A stretch of 64,000 nucleotides of DNA from Symsagittifera roscoffensis. Its lineage: Eukaryota > Xenacoelomorpha > Acoela > Convolutidae. Below the pieces are notes generated by a model. That model was not told where the DNA came from. It made no database searches and saw nothing but the letters and a program-made list of their open reading frames with translations. Positions 11,235 to 22,538 of the stretch are shown here, one piece after another. Location: contig NC_087064.1 in assembly GCF_963678635.1 (NCBI RefSeq), forward strand, positions 52,534,684-52,598,683. Reading direction: 5' to 3'. Each line of letters starts with the position of its first letter. The stretch's first letter is position 1. The position numbers and the translations under genes were made by a program.

Positions 11235-11637
11235 TACCCGGGTTGACCTCCATTCAATCAAGGCCGTCCAACCTTTGGTGCTTTGAGTAACCAAAGTCTT
11301 TGTCACTTGTGTTCGGTTGCAAACAGAACCCAATCTTCTTCAGAAAATAAAATTGAGTAAAATCAAGACCGTCCAAACTTTGGTGCTTTGAGTAACCAAA
11401 GTCTTTGTCACTTGTGTTCGGTTGCAAACACAACCCAATATTTTTCAGAAAATAAAATTGAAACAAAAAATAACCCTTTGTTTTATGAAAAAAAAAACAC
11501 CCATCATACAATTTCCATTTATGGGAAAATGTTTATTATAAAAATTTCATACAATTTTCTGTACGTATGGAATTGTATGAAAATAATTTTCCCATTTATG
11601 AGAATTGTATGATAAGCATTTTTGGTCAACCCGGGTA
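11235..11637. mobile_element. MITE with CCCGGGTTGACC ends and TA flanks
   Basis: TACCCGGGTTGACC (11235-11248) is the exact reverse complement of the right end (11624-11637). TA at each outer edge fits the target duplication of Tc1/mariner-type elements, though TA is too short to prove it. Inside is a 105-bp tandem duplication (about 11256-11360 and 11361-11465) and an inverted pair around ATACAATTTTC...GAATTGTATG. The open frames at 11254-11511 and 11388-11612 come from the duplicated unit. Confidence 0.65.
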
Positions 11638-12210
11638 GATGCTATTTATGACAAAATCTGCCTTGTTTTAACAAGTTTTAGTTTGTGTCACAAATACATC
11701 AAAGTGAAAACAACAGAACTGGTCTCCTTTGACCACACAATGAAAACTATGTACTCTATTTCCGAATTCTAAATATCACTTGTAAAAAAACTTCTATCAA
11801 AAATGGTTAGATAAAAGTTCGAAATGTTTTTTTTTTCCGTTAACTAAGTAAATTCTGAAATTATTGTAGTAATCGCCTGTTACAGTAGATAAGCGGGGCT
11901 TCAAAATGCATCGAAAAACTTTGTAAGAAAATGGTATGCATCGTCGAGATGTGAACAAGTTTCGAGATGCAGTCTAATTTATCGATTATCTGGAATCGAA
12001 CGTATCAGAAACAAAATTAATTAACTATTTTCTCAAACTTTGCAGTAATGTTTTATCTACTACATTAGTGTTTCAAACATGGCACTGAAAAACACTGCAC
12101 CAAATGTTTTATTTGCCAAAACGCTAGATTTTATAACCAGAAGTGAGAACATTTTTTATACAAAAAGTGCTGTAATTAAAGGACTAGTGCATCCTCTACA
12201 TAAACAAAGA
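11638..12210. other. Intergenic DNA, no supported gene
   Basis: AT-rich sequence without clear features. Confidence 0.5.
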
Positions 12211-12770
12211 AGACTGCTCAAATCAGGGCGAAGCCCTGAAAGCTCCGATTGCCGTTTAACGTTTATGGAGCAGTAATAACATCAACAACATAAAAAAATT
12301 GAATGAAAAAAAAATAACATGAAAAACTTTTCTAAAATTTGAAAATTTTTCTATAAAAATCATCCCCCACCCGCCATATAAAGTACAAAACAATAGATTC
12401 CGCTCCTTGTAACAAAACAACTATGGCAAATAAAGCTTCTTTCAACCAATTTGGGACGATTTCTAAGACGGATTAAATCTCCGCTTACGCGTTAATAGCG
12501 CGAATTATATCGCGCGTTAATTGTCCCAAATTGGTCAAAATGGCCAAAATGGCACCTCATAACCCTCATTTTTAAACCCTCAACCTTACGATAAATGATC
12601 ACCGGTGAAATATCTTTTCAAATTTAAGCTCAAGACAACAATAGCTTTCGAATGATATTTAAAAAATTCCGTCAAAAATGGCTAGTTAAAAAGTCGAAAT
12701 TTGTCTGAAGAAAAAAAACCCACCCCGAGCACAAATATTCCGTTACTTTTGCATCGAAATTCGGAACAAA
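12211..12770 (+). repeat. Dispersed repeat, copy 1 (GGAGCAGTAATAAC family)
   Basis: Shares a colinear series of blocks with 14722-15246: AGACTGCTC, CAGGG..AAGCCCTGAA (a small hairpin), GTTTATGGAGCAGTAATAAC, ACGGATTAAATCTCCGCT, GTCCCAAATTGG and CGAGCACAAATATTCCGTTA. Same orientation, about 2.5 kb apart, with many substitutions. No coding capacity seen. Likely a non-autonomous transposon of unknown class. Confidence 0.65.
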
Positions 12771-12951
12771 AACCAAGTGTGAAAACGTGCAAGTGAGAGT
12801 AACGCATAACTTTTTTCAACGCATAACTATATCACGTTGATTTATCAAGTGTCTCAATTTTTCAACGCATAACTTCGAGCGCGCCAGCTGTAGATTAAAG
12901 AATATTTTGAGAAGTCAGTTTTGAGCAGTACCGTTGATTTTATGTAGTAGA

Positions 12952-13040
12952 TAAGCAACAACTTTATATTGCCTCAGCTTTATATAAAGCCACAGCTTTA
13001 TATAAGCAACAGCTTTTATAAGCAACAGCTTTATATAAAA
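12952..13040. repeat. Minisatellite of AGCTTTATATAAGCAAC
   Basis: Four to five copies of an 18-20 bp unit (CAGCTTTATATAAGCAACAG). The minus frame at 12915-13124 simply translates it. Confidence 0.75.
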
Positions 13041-13124
13041 CACATCAAAACGCGCAGTGTCAAGGTATGAGCAAACTTCGAGGTGCAATATAAGCTGTTG
13101 TTGCTTAATTGGTATATTAAGCAC

Positions 13125-14050
13125 ATTTTTTCAGTAAAATTCCGTGGTTTATTTGAAAAATAAAACGCTTTTATGAAATATGTTTTTGTGCTTTATTTGA
13201 TCAACCAAACGAGTAAAAAAGAAAGTGAAAACTATCTGTTAGCGCAATTATTTTTTCAAATGGGCGTAAATCATTCGTGCTTTCAAAATTTGTTTTATAC
13301 CAGTAAGCAATAGCATAAATTGCCTCTGAAAAGTTGTTCACATATCGACACTGCGTGTCTCGATTTATATCACAAATTTCTGCATGCAATATTTAGCTGT
13401 TTTCTATCTACTACGAAACACACGTGAAAAGTTTGACAAATCACAAACCACTTTACAAAATTTTCAGCAAAAACTTGATTTTTTTCTTTAACTTTTTATG
13501 CTTGATCGTTCTAGGAAAACTATCGCCTTTTTTATAGAAGAGATGTCTTTTGATATCAAATATTGCACTTTTGGTTCAAATATAGCAATAATTTTTCAAA
13601 TATGGCTTGGATACATAATGCACATAAGTGTTTTAGTACCCTCAGCTTGATTTTTTATCCAACAGTGAGGAAACTTTTTTTCGCAAAAAGGCATACGGAA
13701 TGAGTAAAAATATGCTTTGATTAAGAGACAGAGGCAATCTTTTAGTTGTAGCGCTCATTTATAAGTTAGTTTGGATTAGAGCATGCGCATTCTATAATCT
13801 AACAACTAGATGAGCAATGTAGACAGAAATGCACAACTCGAATATCTTTGGAGTAACTAAGGTACTTTTTACGGTAAGTTCTTCATCACTTTGAACTCTT
13901 TGCGTAGAAAATCAAGAACTTGATATATAAAAACCAGTGATTATACCATAATTTCTTTTGCAACCAGTGCATAGTTTTTCACAGCTTCTTGAAATTCTGA
14001 ACTACACTAATGGATAACATTAAACTCGAAGTCAGGTTTTATTCTCCTAA
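13125..14050. other. Intergenic DNA, no supported gene
   Basis: Short AT-rich frames only (for example 13201-13389). Confidence 0.5.
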
Positions 14051-14266
14051 ATGCCTAATTTTGAGGATAATTTCCGCAACCTCAGCCTCAAATTGACCGA
14101 TATCAAATTATCACAACAACCGTCTCCGAGACTCTCCGTTTTTGATACAAAGATTACCAGTTTTATTCTAGGTCTCAACATGACAATCGTTGGCCTAATT
14201 AATAAACTTATCGAGAGTTGTAGCATTATCAGAAACAACGGAGCTGGGGAACGCTTTTCATGCTGA
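14051..14266 (+). CDS. Possible short coding region or exon, unrecognised
   Basis: A 71-codon frame starting MPNFEDNFRNLSLKLTDIKL, with higher GC than its flanks and a mixed amino-acid composition. I see no domain. The minus frame over the same bases (14047-14316) is open too, so direction is uncertain. It could be a single exon or chance. Confidence 0.25.
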   Translation: MPNFEDNFRNLSLKLTDIKLSQQPSPRLSVFDTKITSFILGLNMTIVGLINKLIESCSIIRNNGAGERFSC

Positions 14267-14721
14267 AAACTGCTACTAGCATCGCATGATACTTTTTTTC
14301 TAATCCGCTTATTCAAAACAAAAGTTTCCCCTCATGGTTAACCTATTCTAAATGGTTGATATCTTGAAATTTTAGACCCAGAATCAATGGTAACTGCTTC
14401 AAATAAAAAAATTGAGAGTTTCAGAGAGGGTACTTCAGATCATTTGCTGATCATTAAAACTTTGTTCAGATTCTGAGTAATTATTGTCCAAATTGGTTCT
14501 AAAAAGACGAGACAGTTTTCGAGGGTAAGAATCCAAACTTTAATTTGTCCACTAGTGTAGTATCAACATCATAGGATAAAATATTTTAAAATTAGAAAAT
14601 CAATTTCCTGGTCAATTCAGAAGTTTTGGTAGATAATATCCTAGTCATCAAAATTTTCAGAACAGCTTGTGTTTTTTTTACAGTTGCTCATTTAAATAAA
14701 GTTAAACTAAATGGAGTAACG
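14267..14721. other. Intergenic DNA, no supported gene
   Basis: No feature seen. Confidence 0.5.
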
Positions 14722-15246
14722 AGACTGCTCGTATCAGGGTAAAGCCCTGAATGTTCAAGCTGCCTTTTAAGGTTTATGGAGCAGTAATAACTTGAAAAAG
14801 TGAATGTAATAAAACAAAACGATTTTTTTTTGAAATTTGAACGTTTTTAAATCAAAATCGTCCCCCCACACACCATATAAAGTACAAAAGAAGAGATTTC
14901 GCTGCTAGTAACAATCAATTATGGCAAACAAGTTTATCTCAACCAACTTGGAACAATTTCTAGAACGGATTAAATCTCCGCTCACGCGTTAGAAGTGTGA
15001 AACAAATCGCGCGTTATATGTCCCAAATTGGCCAAAATACCAATCTTCAAACCCTCAAAACTTTATGAAAAATGATCAGAGGTAAAAATATCTTTTCAAA
15101 TTTAAGCTCAGGACAACAATACCTTTCGAACAATATTAAAAAATACGTCAAAATTGGCTGGTTAAAAAGTCGAAATTTGTCTGAAGAAAAAAAACCAACC
15201 CGAGCACAAATATTCCGTTAATTTCGTATCGAAAGTCGGAACAATA
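14722..15246 (+). repeat. Dispersed repeat, copy 2 (GGAGCAGTAATAAC family)
   Basis: Partner of 12211-12770; see that entry for the shared blocks. Confidence 0.65.
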
Positions 15247-15956
15247 AATTGAACATGGATATATTTCAGCTTGCCAAGATTTTTTATTAGTAAGAGTTTT
15301 AAAAATTTCAATTTCATCTCACACTTGTTGGCATAAAGTTGCAATGAGTGCTTGGAACTGGTGAACAAAACTTGGTTTTTTGTAGTTTTTTGACAAATTT
15401 TAAAATTGAGGTCGTTTACTGCTTTTTTGTACAGGTAAAAACGCTTGATTTATTTTAAAAAAAAATACATTGAAAAATTTCAGTTACAATTTTGCTGAAA
15501 AAAAAACAAAATTCTGACAATCTTCGAAAAAATTTTGAGCGTTTTTGTTTCCAGTTACTTACGCTACAAAACCTTCATATCTTGCATTGTTGCCACAAAT
15601 TTAAGAAAGAAGCGACACAAAATCACCACAGATTAAAAAAGAGCCTAAAAATTTTCAGCTTAAGTTCTTTTTTGGCGTTCAAACTTGAAATTTGTTGAAG
15701 GTCAAAAGACAATTGACCGTATAGAACGACAAAGGAAAATTGTTTCTCAGCAATCAAAATCGGCATTGCATTGAAACCAATGGTCAGAGAAAATTATATC
15801 GAATATCGTGAACCTGATATTAACGCAAACTTTTCAATTTATATAGTCTTTGTTGAAGGAAACTTAAATAGTGGGGATGAGGATTTCCGTTTAATCCCTC
15901 GCTGTTGCAGCGCAAATGTAAGCGAGAGTATAAATGCATGTAAATGTTAAAGCATA
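15247..15956. other. Intergenic DNA, no supported gene
   Basis: AT-rich. The short frame at 15492-15698 has no recognisable content. Confidence 0.5.
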
Positions 15957-16130
15957 TAGGGAAAGTAGCCGAGCGTATTCAGGGTGCGTCCCGGCGTTTT
16001 CGGCGCCGGTTCGAATCCCGCCGAGGTCATTTCCTTTCTAAAACTCAAATAAGCCCCGAACTTGATGGGACACTCCGTAACCAAGTTAGAACCCCCACCC
16101 CTCCCCCCCCCCCCCAAAAAAAAACTATTT
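15957..16130 (+). repeat. tRNA-derived SINE-like unit
   Basis: An A box TAGCCGAGCGT (15966-15976) and a B box GGTTCGAATCC (16008-16018) both match consensus, 42 bp apart. GGGAAA at the start can pair with TTTCC downstream, but the T-stem does not pair cleanly, so it is not a working tRNA. A C-run and an A-run (about 16100-16125) close the unit, as is common in SINE tails. Confidence 0.5.
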
Positions 16131-16956
16131 TAACCGTCTTTTGGCTCTAATTTGGTTCAGCCTTGATTAAAGCTGACCTTTAAAAAGAGCAATTTGTCTC
16201 AAGGAAAAATACTGGCCATTTTTGCAGCTTGCTTTGAGTTATGCAGATAATTATGGCCGATGTTACCGATGTTGAACTATGAAAGAATTGGTTATATTGA
16301 AAACTTTCCTGAGCTATTTTACCGATAAAATGCTCGTTAATTCAATTGTTTGAAATCTGATATTTTTACAATTTGTGGAGGTTGACGCGCACACTCGCCC
16401 TCAGCCTGGTAACCAAAAAATAAAGCCCCCTTGAAATGTATTTTTTTTCAATGGATGGCTGTAATGGGAAATACCCGAAAAGTGAACACTACACAAATGA
16501 AATGTTGAGACCCGACAGAAGTGTTATTTACGCGACAGTATTCCTTGCTTGATTTTTTCAATAAAAAACATGCAATTCCTCATACTTCCGGACCAAGTGA
16601 ACGATAGTTGCAAAAATACATGATAAGTTTTCTCCATGTTTCATCAGTCCAATGGGAGCCACCGATAGCAATCAAAAATTCAAGTCAAATGATTTTTTCA
16701 AAAAAAACTTGTTGTAAATAATTTGTATTGAAGTAATTATTTTTCAATATTCATGAAATTTTGAAATAAAAAATTCTCGTTTGATTAGTTTATTGTGGAA
16801 ATTTTTTTTTGTACACAAAACGATGTTGATAACGCGTTGCTAATTTTTTTGAAGAAAAAATTCAGTAATTTAGAGTGACAAGTTTTCTAAACCCTGTGCA
16901 GTTTTTTATTGCCGTGCAGTTAAAAAAAATTATTGCAGATAGTGGAAAATGGCCTG
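16131..16956. other. Intergenic DNA, no supported gene
   Basis: No feature seen. Confidence 0.5.
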
Positions 16957-17645
16957 AGTCGAGATCCCGCTCAAAAACCGCTCAAGATATGAGCGGTTTG
17001 AGCGGTTTTTCAGCATGATTTGAGCGGTTTGAGCGGTTTGGGCGGTTTGGGCGGTTTTTTTTGGAAAAACCGCTCAAACCGCTCAAATCTTGCTTAAAAA
17101 ACCGCTCATTTCTTGCGGTGATTTTTGAACGGATTTTCAAGCAAGATTTGAGCGGTTTTTGAGCGGTTTTTGAGCGGTCTTATAAAGAAAACCGATTAAA
17201 ACCAACAAAAAGGCCTGGAAAGGTATTGTGAAAAGGTATTGTGGAAAGGTAAACCGAAAATGCTTATTTTAAATTTCCCGTCTTGACCAAAAACAATGTA
17301 AGCGACTTTTTTCAAATGCTCGAGCAAAATAACCACTGCAAAACATGTAAGAGCGGTTTGAGCGGTTTTTTTAGACAATTACGCTCAAAATCTTGCTTCA
17401 AAATGAGCGGTTTGAGCGGTTTTTGAGCGGTTTATAAAAAAAACTATCAAAAACTGCGCAAGGCTTGGGCGGTTTTTGAGCGTTTAATTTTTAGATAAAA
17501 CGGTCAAAACCGTTGAAATCTTGCGCGGTTTTTGAGCCGTTTTTTTAGATAAAACCGTTAATTTTGAAGCAAGATTTTGAGCGTAATTGTCTAAAAAAAC
17601 CGCTCAAACCGCTCAAATCTTGCTTCAAATTAGGTGAAAAATCTC
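16957..17645. mobile_element. Fold-back family member with CCGCTCAAA arrays
   Basis: Same vocabulary as 6984-7442: GAGTCGAG..CCGCTCAAA at the left, AATCTCGACTCGG at the right. An exact 54-bp inverted pair lies inside it (17351-17404 and 17560-17613, containing AGACAATTACGCTCAAAATC). The middle (17195-17345) is unrelated DNA. Non-coding. Confidence 0.65.
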
Positions 17646-18528
17646 GACTCGGGGGCTCTTTCAGACACGAAAAAGTTGAGTTTTTCCTGAAACCAAGTAC
17701 CAATGTTTTCAAAGAAAGCAGTTGAGGTCGTTTATACAAAATGTAGCAAGCTAATTAAGCTTGGAGAAAATTTTAATCGATTGTTAGAAAAAAAACTTTT
17801 TGCCGCTTCGGAAAATTTGTTAAGGTTGAAAAGCTACTACGAAATTATTCTGAAATTTCTATTAAAAAAAAACAAATTCAAACAAACCAAACAAAAAACA
17901 AACACGCTCACGCATTCAAAAACAAACAACTTCTCAAAGTAACCAGTTGCAAAATTGATTTAGATCAAATCGGAGCTGTGTGGTTTCTGAAGTCTGCCCA
18001 GAGAAAGAAAATCGTGGGAAGGTTTTGAGATTCTGGAGCCTGTCCAGAGAAGGAAACAGTTGTAGGGAGGCTAATGAAAATTTGAGTCCAAAAGTGATTA
18101 ATTTTACTCTTTTCCGAACTGACGAAAGCTAGATTTAACGGATGATTTTCAATTTGACTGATACGGCGTGTTTTTTAAAAGTTTTCTCTTTGAGTTGTAG
18201 GGTAACAATATCCATCAATCCGTATTCCGTCAGAACAATTTGATTATTAGTACTCCTCAAATTCACTCAAAGGCTCCATCAAAAGAAAACGCGGAAACTG
18301 GAAAAAATTAACCTCCACCAACACTCGAATTAGGTCAAATTTTCACTAAACACAAGACTATACGTGCTAATTATCGCTTGTTTGTTGAGAAAAGTGATTT
18401 TTTTAAGTCTGCATAACTTTATAGACAAGTTCCAACCTTTTTGCTGAGATGAAAATGAAGGAGATAGATTAATCAGTAGATCACTAAAAGATTATCGGAC
18501 TTAGCATGCTGTTGCTTCAGTGGAACAG
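17646..18528. other. Intergenic DNA, no supported gene
   Basis: Low-complexity coding-like frames (17703-17942) are lysine/asparagine runs from AT-rich DNA. Confidence 0.45.
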
Positions 18529-18681
18529 ATGCTGTCAATAATCGTGGTCATTTTTATCACATTGTTGGTCCATGGATCTCGTTGCACCAGTTGGGGAGAC
18601 TATGCCTGCGCGTATACCAGATTTGAGGACTGCGGAGAGCCTCGGTTGTGCACCTGTGTTTCTTGGCAAATTAGTGGTTAG
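18529..18681 (+). CDS. Small secreted cysteine-rich peptide (50 aa), or first exon of one
   Basis: The frame starts MLSIIVVIFITLLVHGSRCT: a short N-terminus, an uninterrupted hydrophobic core (residues 2-14) and a small-residue site near GS(17), a textbook signal peptide. The rest is polar with five cysteines (residues 19, 27, 35, 41 and 43), ending in a C-x-C. The stretch is GC-richer than its surroundings. The stop is at 18679-18681, but GTTAGT overlaps it and could be a splice donor, so this may be only exon 1. I recognise no family. I do not call it a toxin or an antimicrobial; the evidence supports only 'secreted, disulphide-rich'. Confidence 0.5.
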   Translation: MLSIIVVIFITLLVHGSRCTSWGDYACAYTRFEDCGEPRLCTCVSWQISG

Positions 18682-18689
18682 TCTAAATT

Positions 18690-19217
18690 CATCAAGATAG
18701 TAAACTAATTTAGGTCTTTCACAAAAAACTCACTTCAATTCGGGTTCAATATCTCCTACAATTATGATGCAATTATGGCAAAACATGATTATTTAAGAAA
18801 GTCAACTCAACAAAAAAAACTCAACAGCTAGCGTTTCTAAAAGATTGAATCAAAGTTATATGGTTTCGAAAATTATGTTGTTTAACGTCCTAAGATCTAT
18901 AACATACCCAATATTTTATCCGGCACCGGCGTTATTGTATTTTGTATCAATTGCCATTTTCTCGCTGCTTTTCTAGTCATCGGGGGTATTCAAGAAAGTA
19001 TGAAATGTTTTTGCCCGTGGGTACTGTTTTTTTCATTCAGTCAAAATTCGGCTTCTTACAAAGCATTTTTGACAAAAAATTGTATAATTTGAATAATTTT
19101 GTTTTCTGGAGCCCAAACTTGAAAAAAATCACATGTGATCAATTATCGTAAATCTATGGGGGTTTGAAACGTGGTCAATTTGTGATAAATAACGAGCTAT
19201 CTATCGCGTTCTTAAGG
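18690..19217. other. Intergenic DNA, no supported gene
   Basis: No coding signal after the peptide gene and no matching downstream exon found. Confidence 0.45.
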
Positions 19218-19827
19218 CACGCCCTATTTGATAGCCAATGTATGTATATCTTCTCAAGATCTTGCTTGATTTTTGCAAGATCTCGTGTGATAACCATAAT
19301 TCAAGACTACATAATTTTGCAAGTATAATTTTACAAGATTGCAAAAAAACTTCTAGCTCAAACCAAGGTACATATGGCTAGCGGAATTAGTAAAATGGTA
19401 AACCATGTACTATGGACGCATCTTTTTGCGACCCATACATACATACGTTCAGTAGCTGGGACAGCCCGGGCGGTTTTTAAGTTTCATTGTGCATGAATTT
19501 TGTTCTTTTTTATAAGTATAGATGAAAGTCTTTTCACATTTTACCATTCATAATTTACATGGTTCTCTAGGATTTTATACCCTACTACGTTTAGAAACTC
19601 CTCTCATTTTTCTTGAAATTAAAAAAATGGCGTTCAACAGCAAATTGCGATAATGGTTATCTTGCAAGAATCTTGAAGGAATCTTGTAAAAACTTTGCAA
19701 TATAAACAATTGTTGTCAGGACTCTTGCAAAATAAAAATAATCTTGCAAGATCTTGCAAGCTAAACAAAACTTGCAAGGCTCTTGCAAGATCTTGCAAAA
19801 TAACCATTGAATATCGACTAGGGCGTG
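19218..19827. mobile_element. Candidate element with CACGCCCTA ends and CTTGCAAG interior
   Basis: CACGCCCTA at 19218-19226 is mirrored by TAGGGCGTG at 19819-19827, with looser pairing inward. Both subterminal regions are packed with the palindromic word CTTGCAAG / TCTTGCAAGATCTTGCAAG (about 19247-19340 and 19660-19800). No target duplication is clear. The minus frames at 19634-19954 and 19657-19860 only translate the repeat. Confidence 0.45.
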
Positions 19828-21041
19828 TAATGCGTTCCAAATTGATCTGAGGTAATTCATTTGATCTCATTTTTAAGATGCGTGACGCTAAAATCATCCT
19901 CTTGCAATATACAATAGCTGAGGGGATATAAATTGAAGAAAAATTTGAAATCAAATTTTTTTCATTTTGATAGTTGTGTCATTTTTTCAATAAAAATACT
20001 TTTTCATTGGATAAGAACCCAGTCAAAAAAACCATTATGTGCAAAGAAAACTGAGAGCAATTGTCGGACGGCTTATTTTTTTATGAAATGTTTTTGAATT
20101 TGGTACTATGTTTTGCTCAATATATTGCATCTATTTCGAGCTCAGTTCATTGCGGAAGTCATTTGAACCGTTGGTAGTAGCGTGCTGGGTAGGACATTCT
20201 TAAGTTGTTTTCAATTTTTTAGTCAGTGTGAGCTTTACCCCGATGCTCGCAGTATTGTCATAATTTTTGTGCTTTTTGCTAGTTTTGAAATAGTCATTGC
20301 AAAGTTTTGTTTTTGCTTGGTGTAATTTTTTGCCCGGAAACTTTCTGCTTTTTTTCATAGCATCAATAAATCGTCGTACAGTAGGCAAATTTTGAACCAA
20401 AGACAAATTTTAAAGCAAACAAATTCGACATTCGTGTCGCGGAAACCCTCTCTAAACATATGTTACTATTGTTCCGACTGTCGATAAATAGCGAAGAAGT
20501 CATCATTCGGTCAGTTTTTTCATTCGGCCAATATTCAGTTTTTAGAACCATCTGGAAGATATTGATGTCTGAAGCTCAAATTTAAAAAGATATTTCAACT
20601 GGTTTTGTTTTTGTTGAGTTGTGATGCTAATTAACCCGCAGCATACTACGTTCTTATGACACGCATATTAAGAACGGCAGATTGAAGCTTTCCAAATTTA
20701 ATAGAGGCGAGTAAATGGGTCTGGTTTTTCGGATACGAGACGTGTAGTACGTCATTTTGAAGTTAATAATAGCCTATAGAGGACAATTAGAAGAAAAAGA
20801 TGAAAAAAAAACATACGAGCAGTACTGTCGTAAGAGCAGTCTTGTTTGTTAATGTTTGCCTAAATACTGTAGAGCTTACTAATTTTGATGATTGGCTAGT
20901 TTTTGTGTTATTCCTTTGTCTCTATCTGCTATGCTCGAAAAAAGTAAAAAGAAACACATTCAAATCGGATTTCGTGGTTTTTTTGCGGATTCCACTGTCA
21001 GCCGGTTTCAAAGTTTTTCGCACAATCTTAGCTTTTGCCAT
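19828..21041. other. Intergenic DNA next to the retrotransposon
   Basis: A plus frame at 20800-21084 starts with MKKKHTSSTVVRAVLFVNVC and runs into the LTR. I see no domain, and the LTR overlap argues against a gene. Confidence 0.4.
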
Positions 21042-21358
21042 TGACATTAACCGAGATCTGGGGTTGAAAAACTCGGTAAAATGAGAATGTTAAATAAAAA
21101 AAAATGACAGTATGAATATAATCTGAAAAGATGAATCCAATTCATGTATACAAAGTATTTTAGGACAGACAAACTTGATAGAGCTTAGAGTTTTTTAAAG
21201 CTAACGTAACAAAAGGATAAAGTCGATATGCAGACAGATGATTAAATGTATAGCACCGTGTGAAATAACTTAGCAAGACTGGTGGGCGACCTTGACGCTA
21301 CTGCAGAAACTGCAACAAAGGATGCATCGTATACACACAATTTATAAGTGACATGACA
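21042..21358 (-). repeat. 3' LTR of the Ty3/gypsy element
   Basis: On the minus strand it starts TGTCATGTCACTTATAAATT and ends GGTTAATGTCA, giving TG...CA ends. It aligns with 29577-29912, including GCACCGTGTGAAATAA and CTGCAGAAACTGCAACAAAG. Its first 90 bp or so (about 21270-21358) were copied into the tandem duplication. Confidence 0.8.
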
Positions 21359-21540
21359 TACCCGGAGGCACAAAAAAAAACTTAGAACATAAAAATTTTC
21401 AAAATAATCACAAAACAACACCTCCTGGGTGGGAATGATAATAAGACTGAAGGCAACAAAATTTAACCTTTTAAAGACTCAAAAGTTTATGATACTGAAA
21501 ATTTGTAGGGCTTTAGGCAGACAATTTTTGACGGTTGGCG

Positions 21541-21885
21541 CTAAGATGAGTTACTCTTTGAAAATAATTCCATCGATGACTGCTTTTTAGGAGATGCGCC
21601 TGACTCGGCAAAATTTTCAACGTTCCCTCGAATGAAAGGACGCTTCGGTGTGACTGGAGAGATGGCCGTATCTTTAGCAGGTACTGGTAGAGTGGCAGTA
21701 CAATCTTTCACTTCTTTGACGGAATGTCGAATAGGGCTACCATATCTGACTGGAGCCTTCCTATTCCGTCCGGACGCCCTGGCGCTAGAGGAGGACGAGG
21801 TTTGAGAGCCGTTATTGTCTTGCGCCGCTTGGTTGTGGTGGCTTGGTCTTAGGAAACCGACTGAAGGGGCGGGTTTCGACTTCAT
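21541..21885 (-). pseudogene. C-terminal pol/post-integrase ORF, copy 1
   Basis: A 114-codon frame rich in Ser/Pro/Lys/Arg (starts MKSKPAPSVGFLRPSHHNQA). It follows the integrase C-terminus and precedes the LTR, so it is probably the disordered tail of pol or a small third ORF. It is identical to 23525-23869. No domain recognised. Confidence 0.45.
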
Positions 21886-22538
21886 ATCAGCTTAGGTGAC
21901 TAGAGTGGGGCCCGAGTGGCCGCCTGGGTGTCTGGTGCCTCCGTTGTTACATGATGGGATCTAAGTAAACAGAATGGCCACTTCTGCGGAATCAGTCACT
22001 GACAGGGTGGCGACGGATCTTTGTGACACGTTGAGTTCCAGTTACACGTTGAGGGCGATATCGAAGTCAGAAACTAGTAAGGATGTCGAACGCGTTTGGA
22101 CCACGCCCTCTGCCGCAAGTGACTGGGGAGTGGATGAGGTAAACTTCACCGCTCGGCTAGGGTTTGACATGTTCCTAGGACACTACCTAAGTGAATACAT
22201 CTGCCTGGCCGCGTCTGTAGTGCCAGAATCGGACAGAAAAACCAACGGGGATCCGCTGATTATTTGTATGTAGCTGGCAATATCGAAATAGGGCACCTCG
22301 GAAGCTGCATAGCAATCAAGTCTTTTTGCGCAATCTTCCTCGGGAGCGAGCTCTGGTCTGCCCTGTCTCCTTTCGTGGAGGTTACTTTTTTAAGCTAAAA
22401 TTTCACGGTTATTAAATTGCGTTTTGGAGCGATATGATTTTTCCCGAATACTTTCCCAGTTTCCGTGATTTACGTGTTTTTAGTGACGCGTACAATCTTG
22501 AGTTTTGCTAGTCTATAAAGAGCGTTTCCAGACTTTCT

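Noticed and set aside
15957-16030. Functional tRNA gene
   Set aside because: A and B boxes match, but the T-stem and anticodon arm do not fold; better as a SINE relic.
21066-21358. LTR ending at the TGAAAAACTC word near 21068
   Set aside because: Similarity to the other LTR continues to TGACATTAACC, where TG...CA ends and a TGG-type primer site fit better, so the boundary was set at 21042.
21974-22273. 99-codon plus-strand frame, repeated identically at 23958-24257
   Set aside because: It lies antisense within the Ty3/gypsy 3' region, and its second copy is just the tandem duplication. No domain; treated as a shadow.
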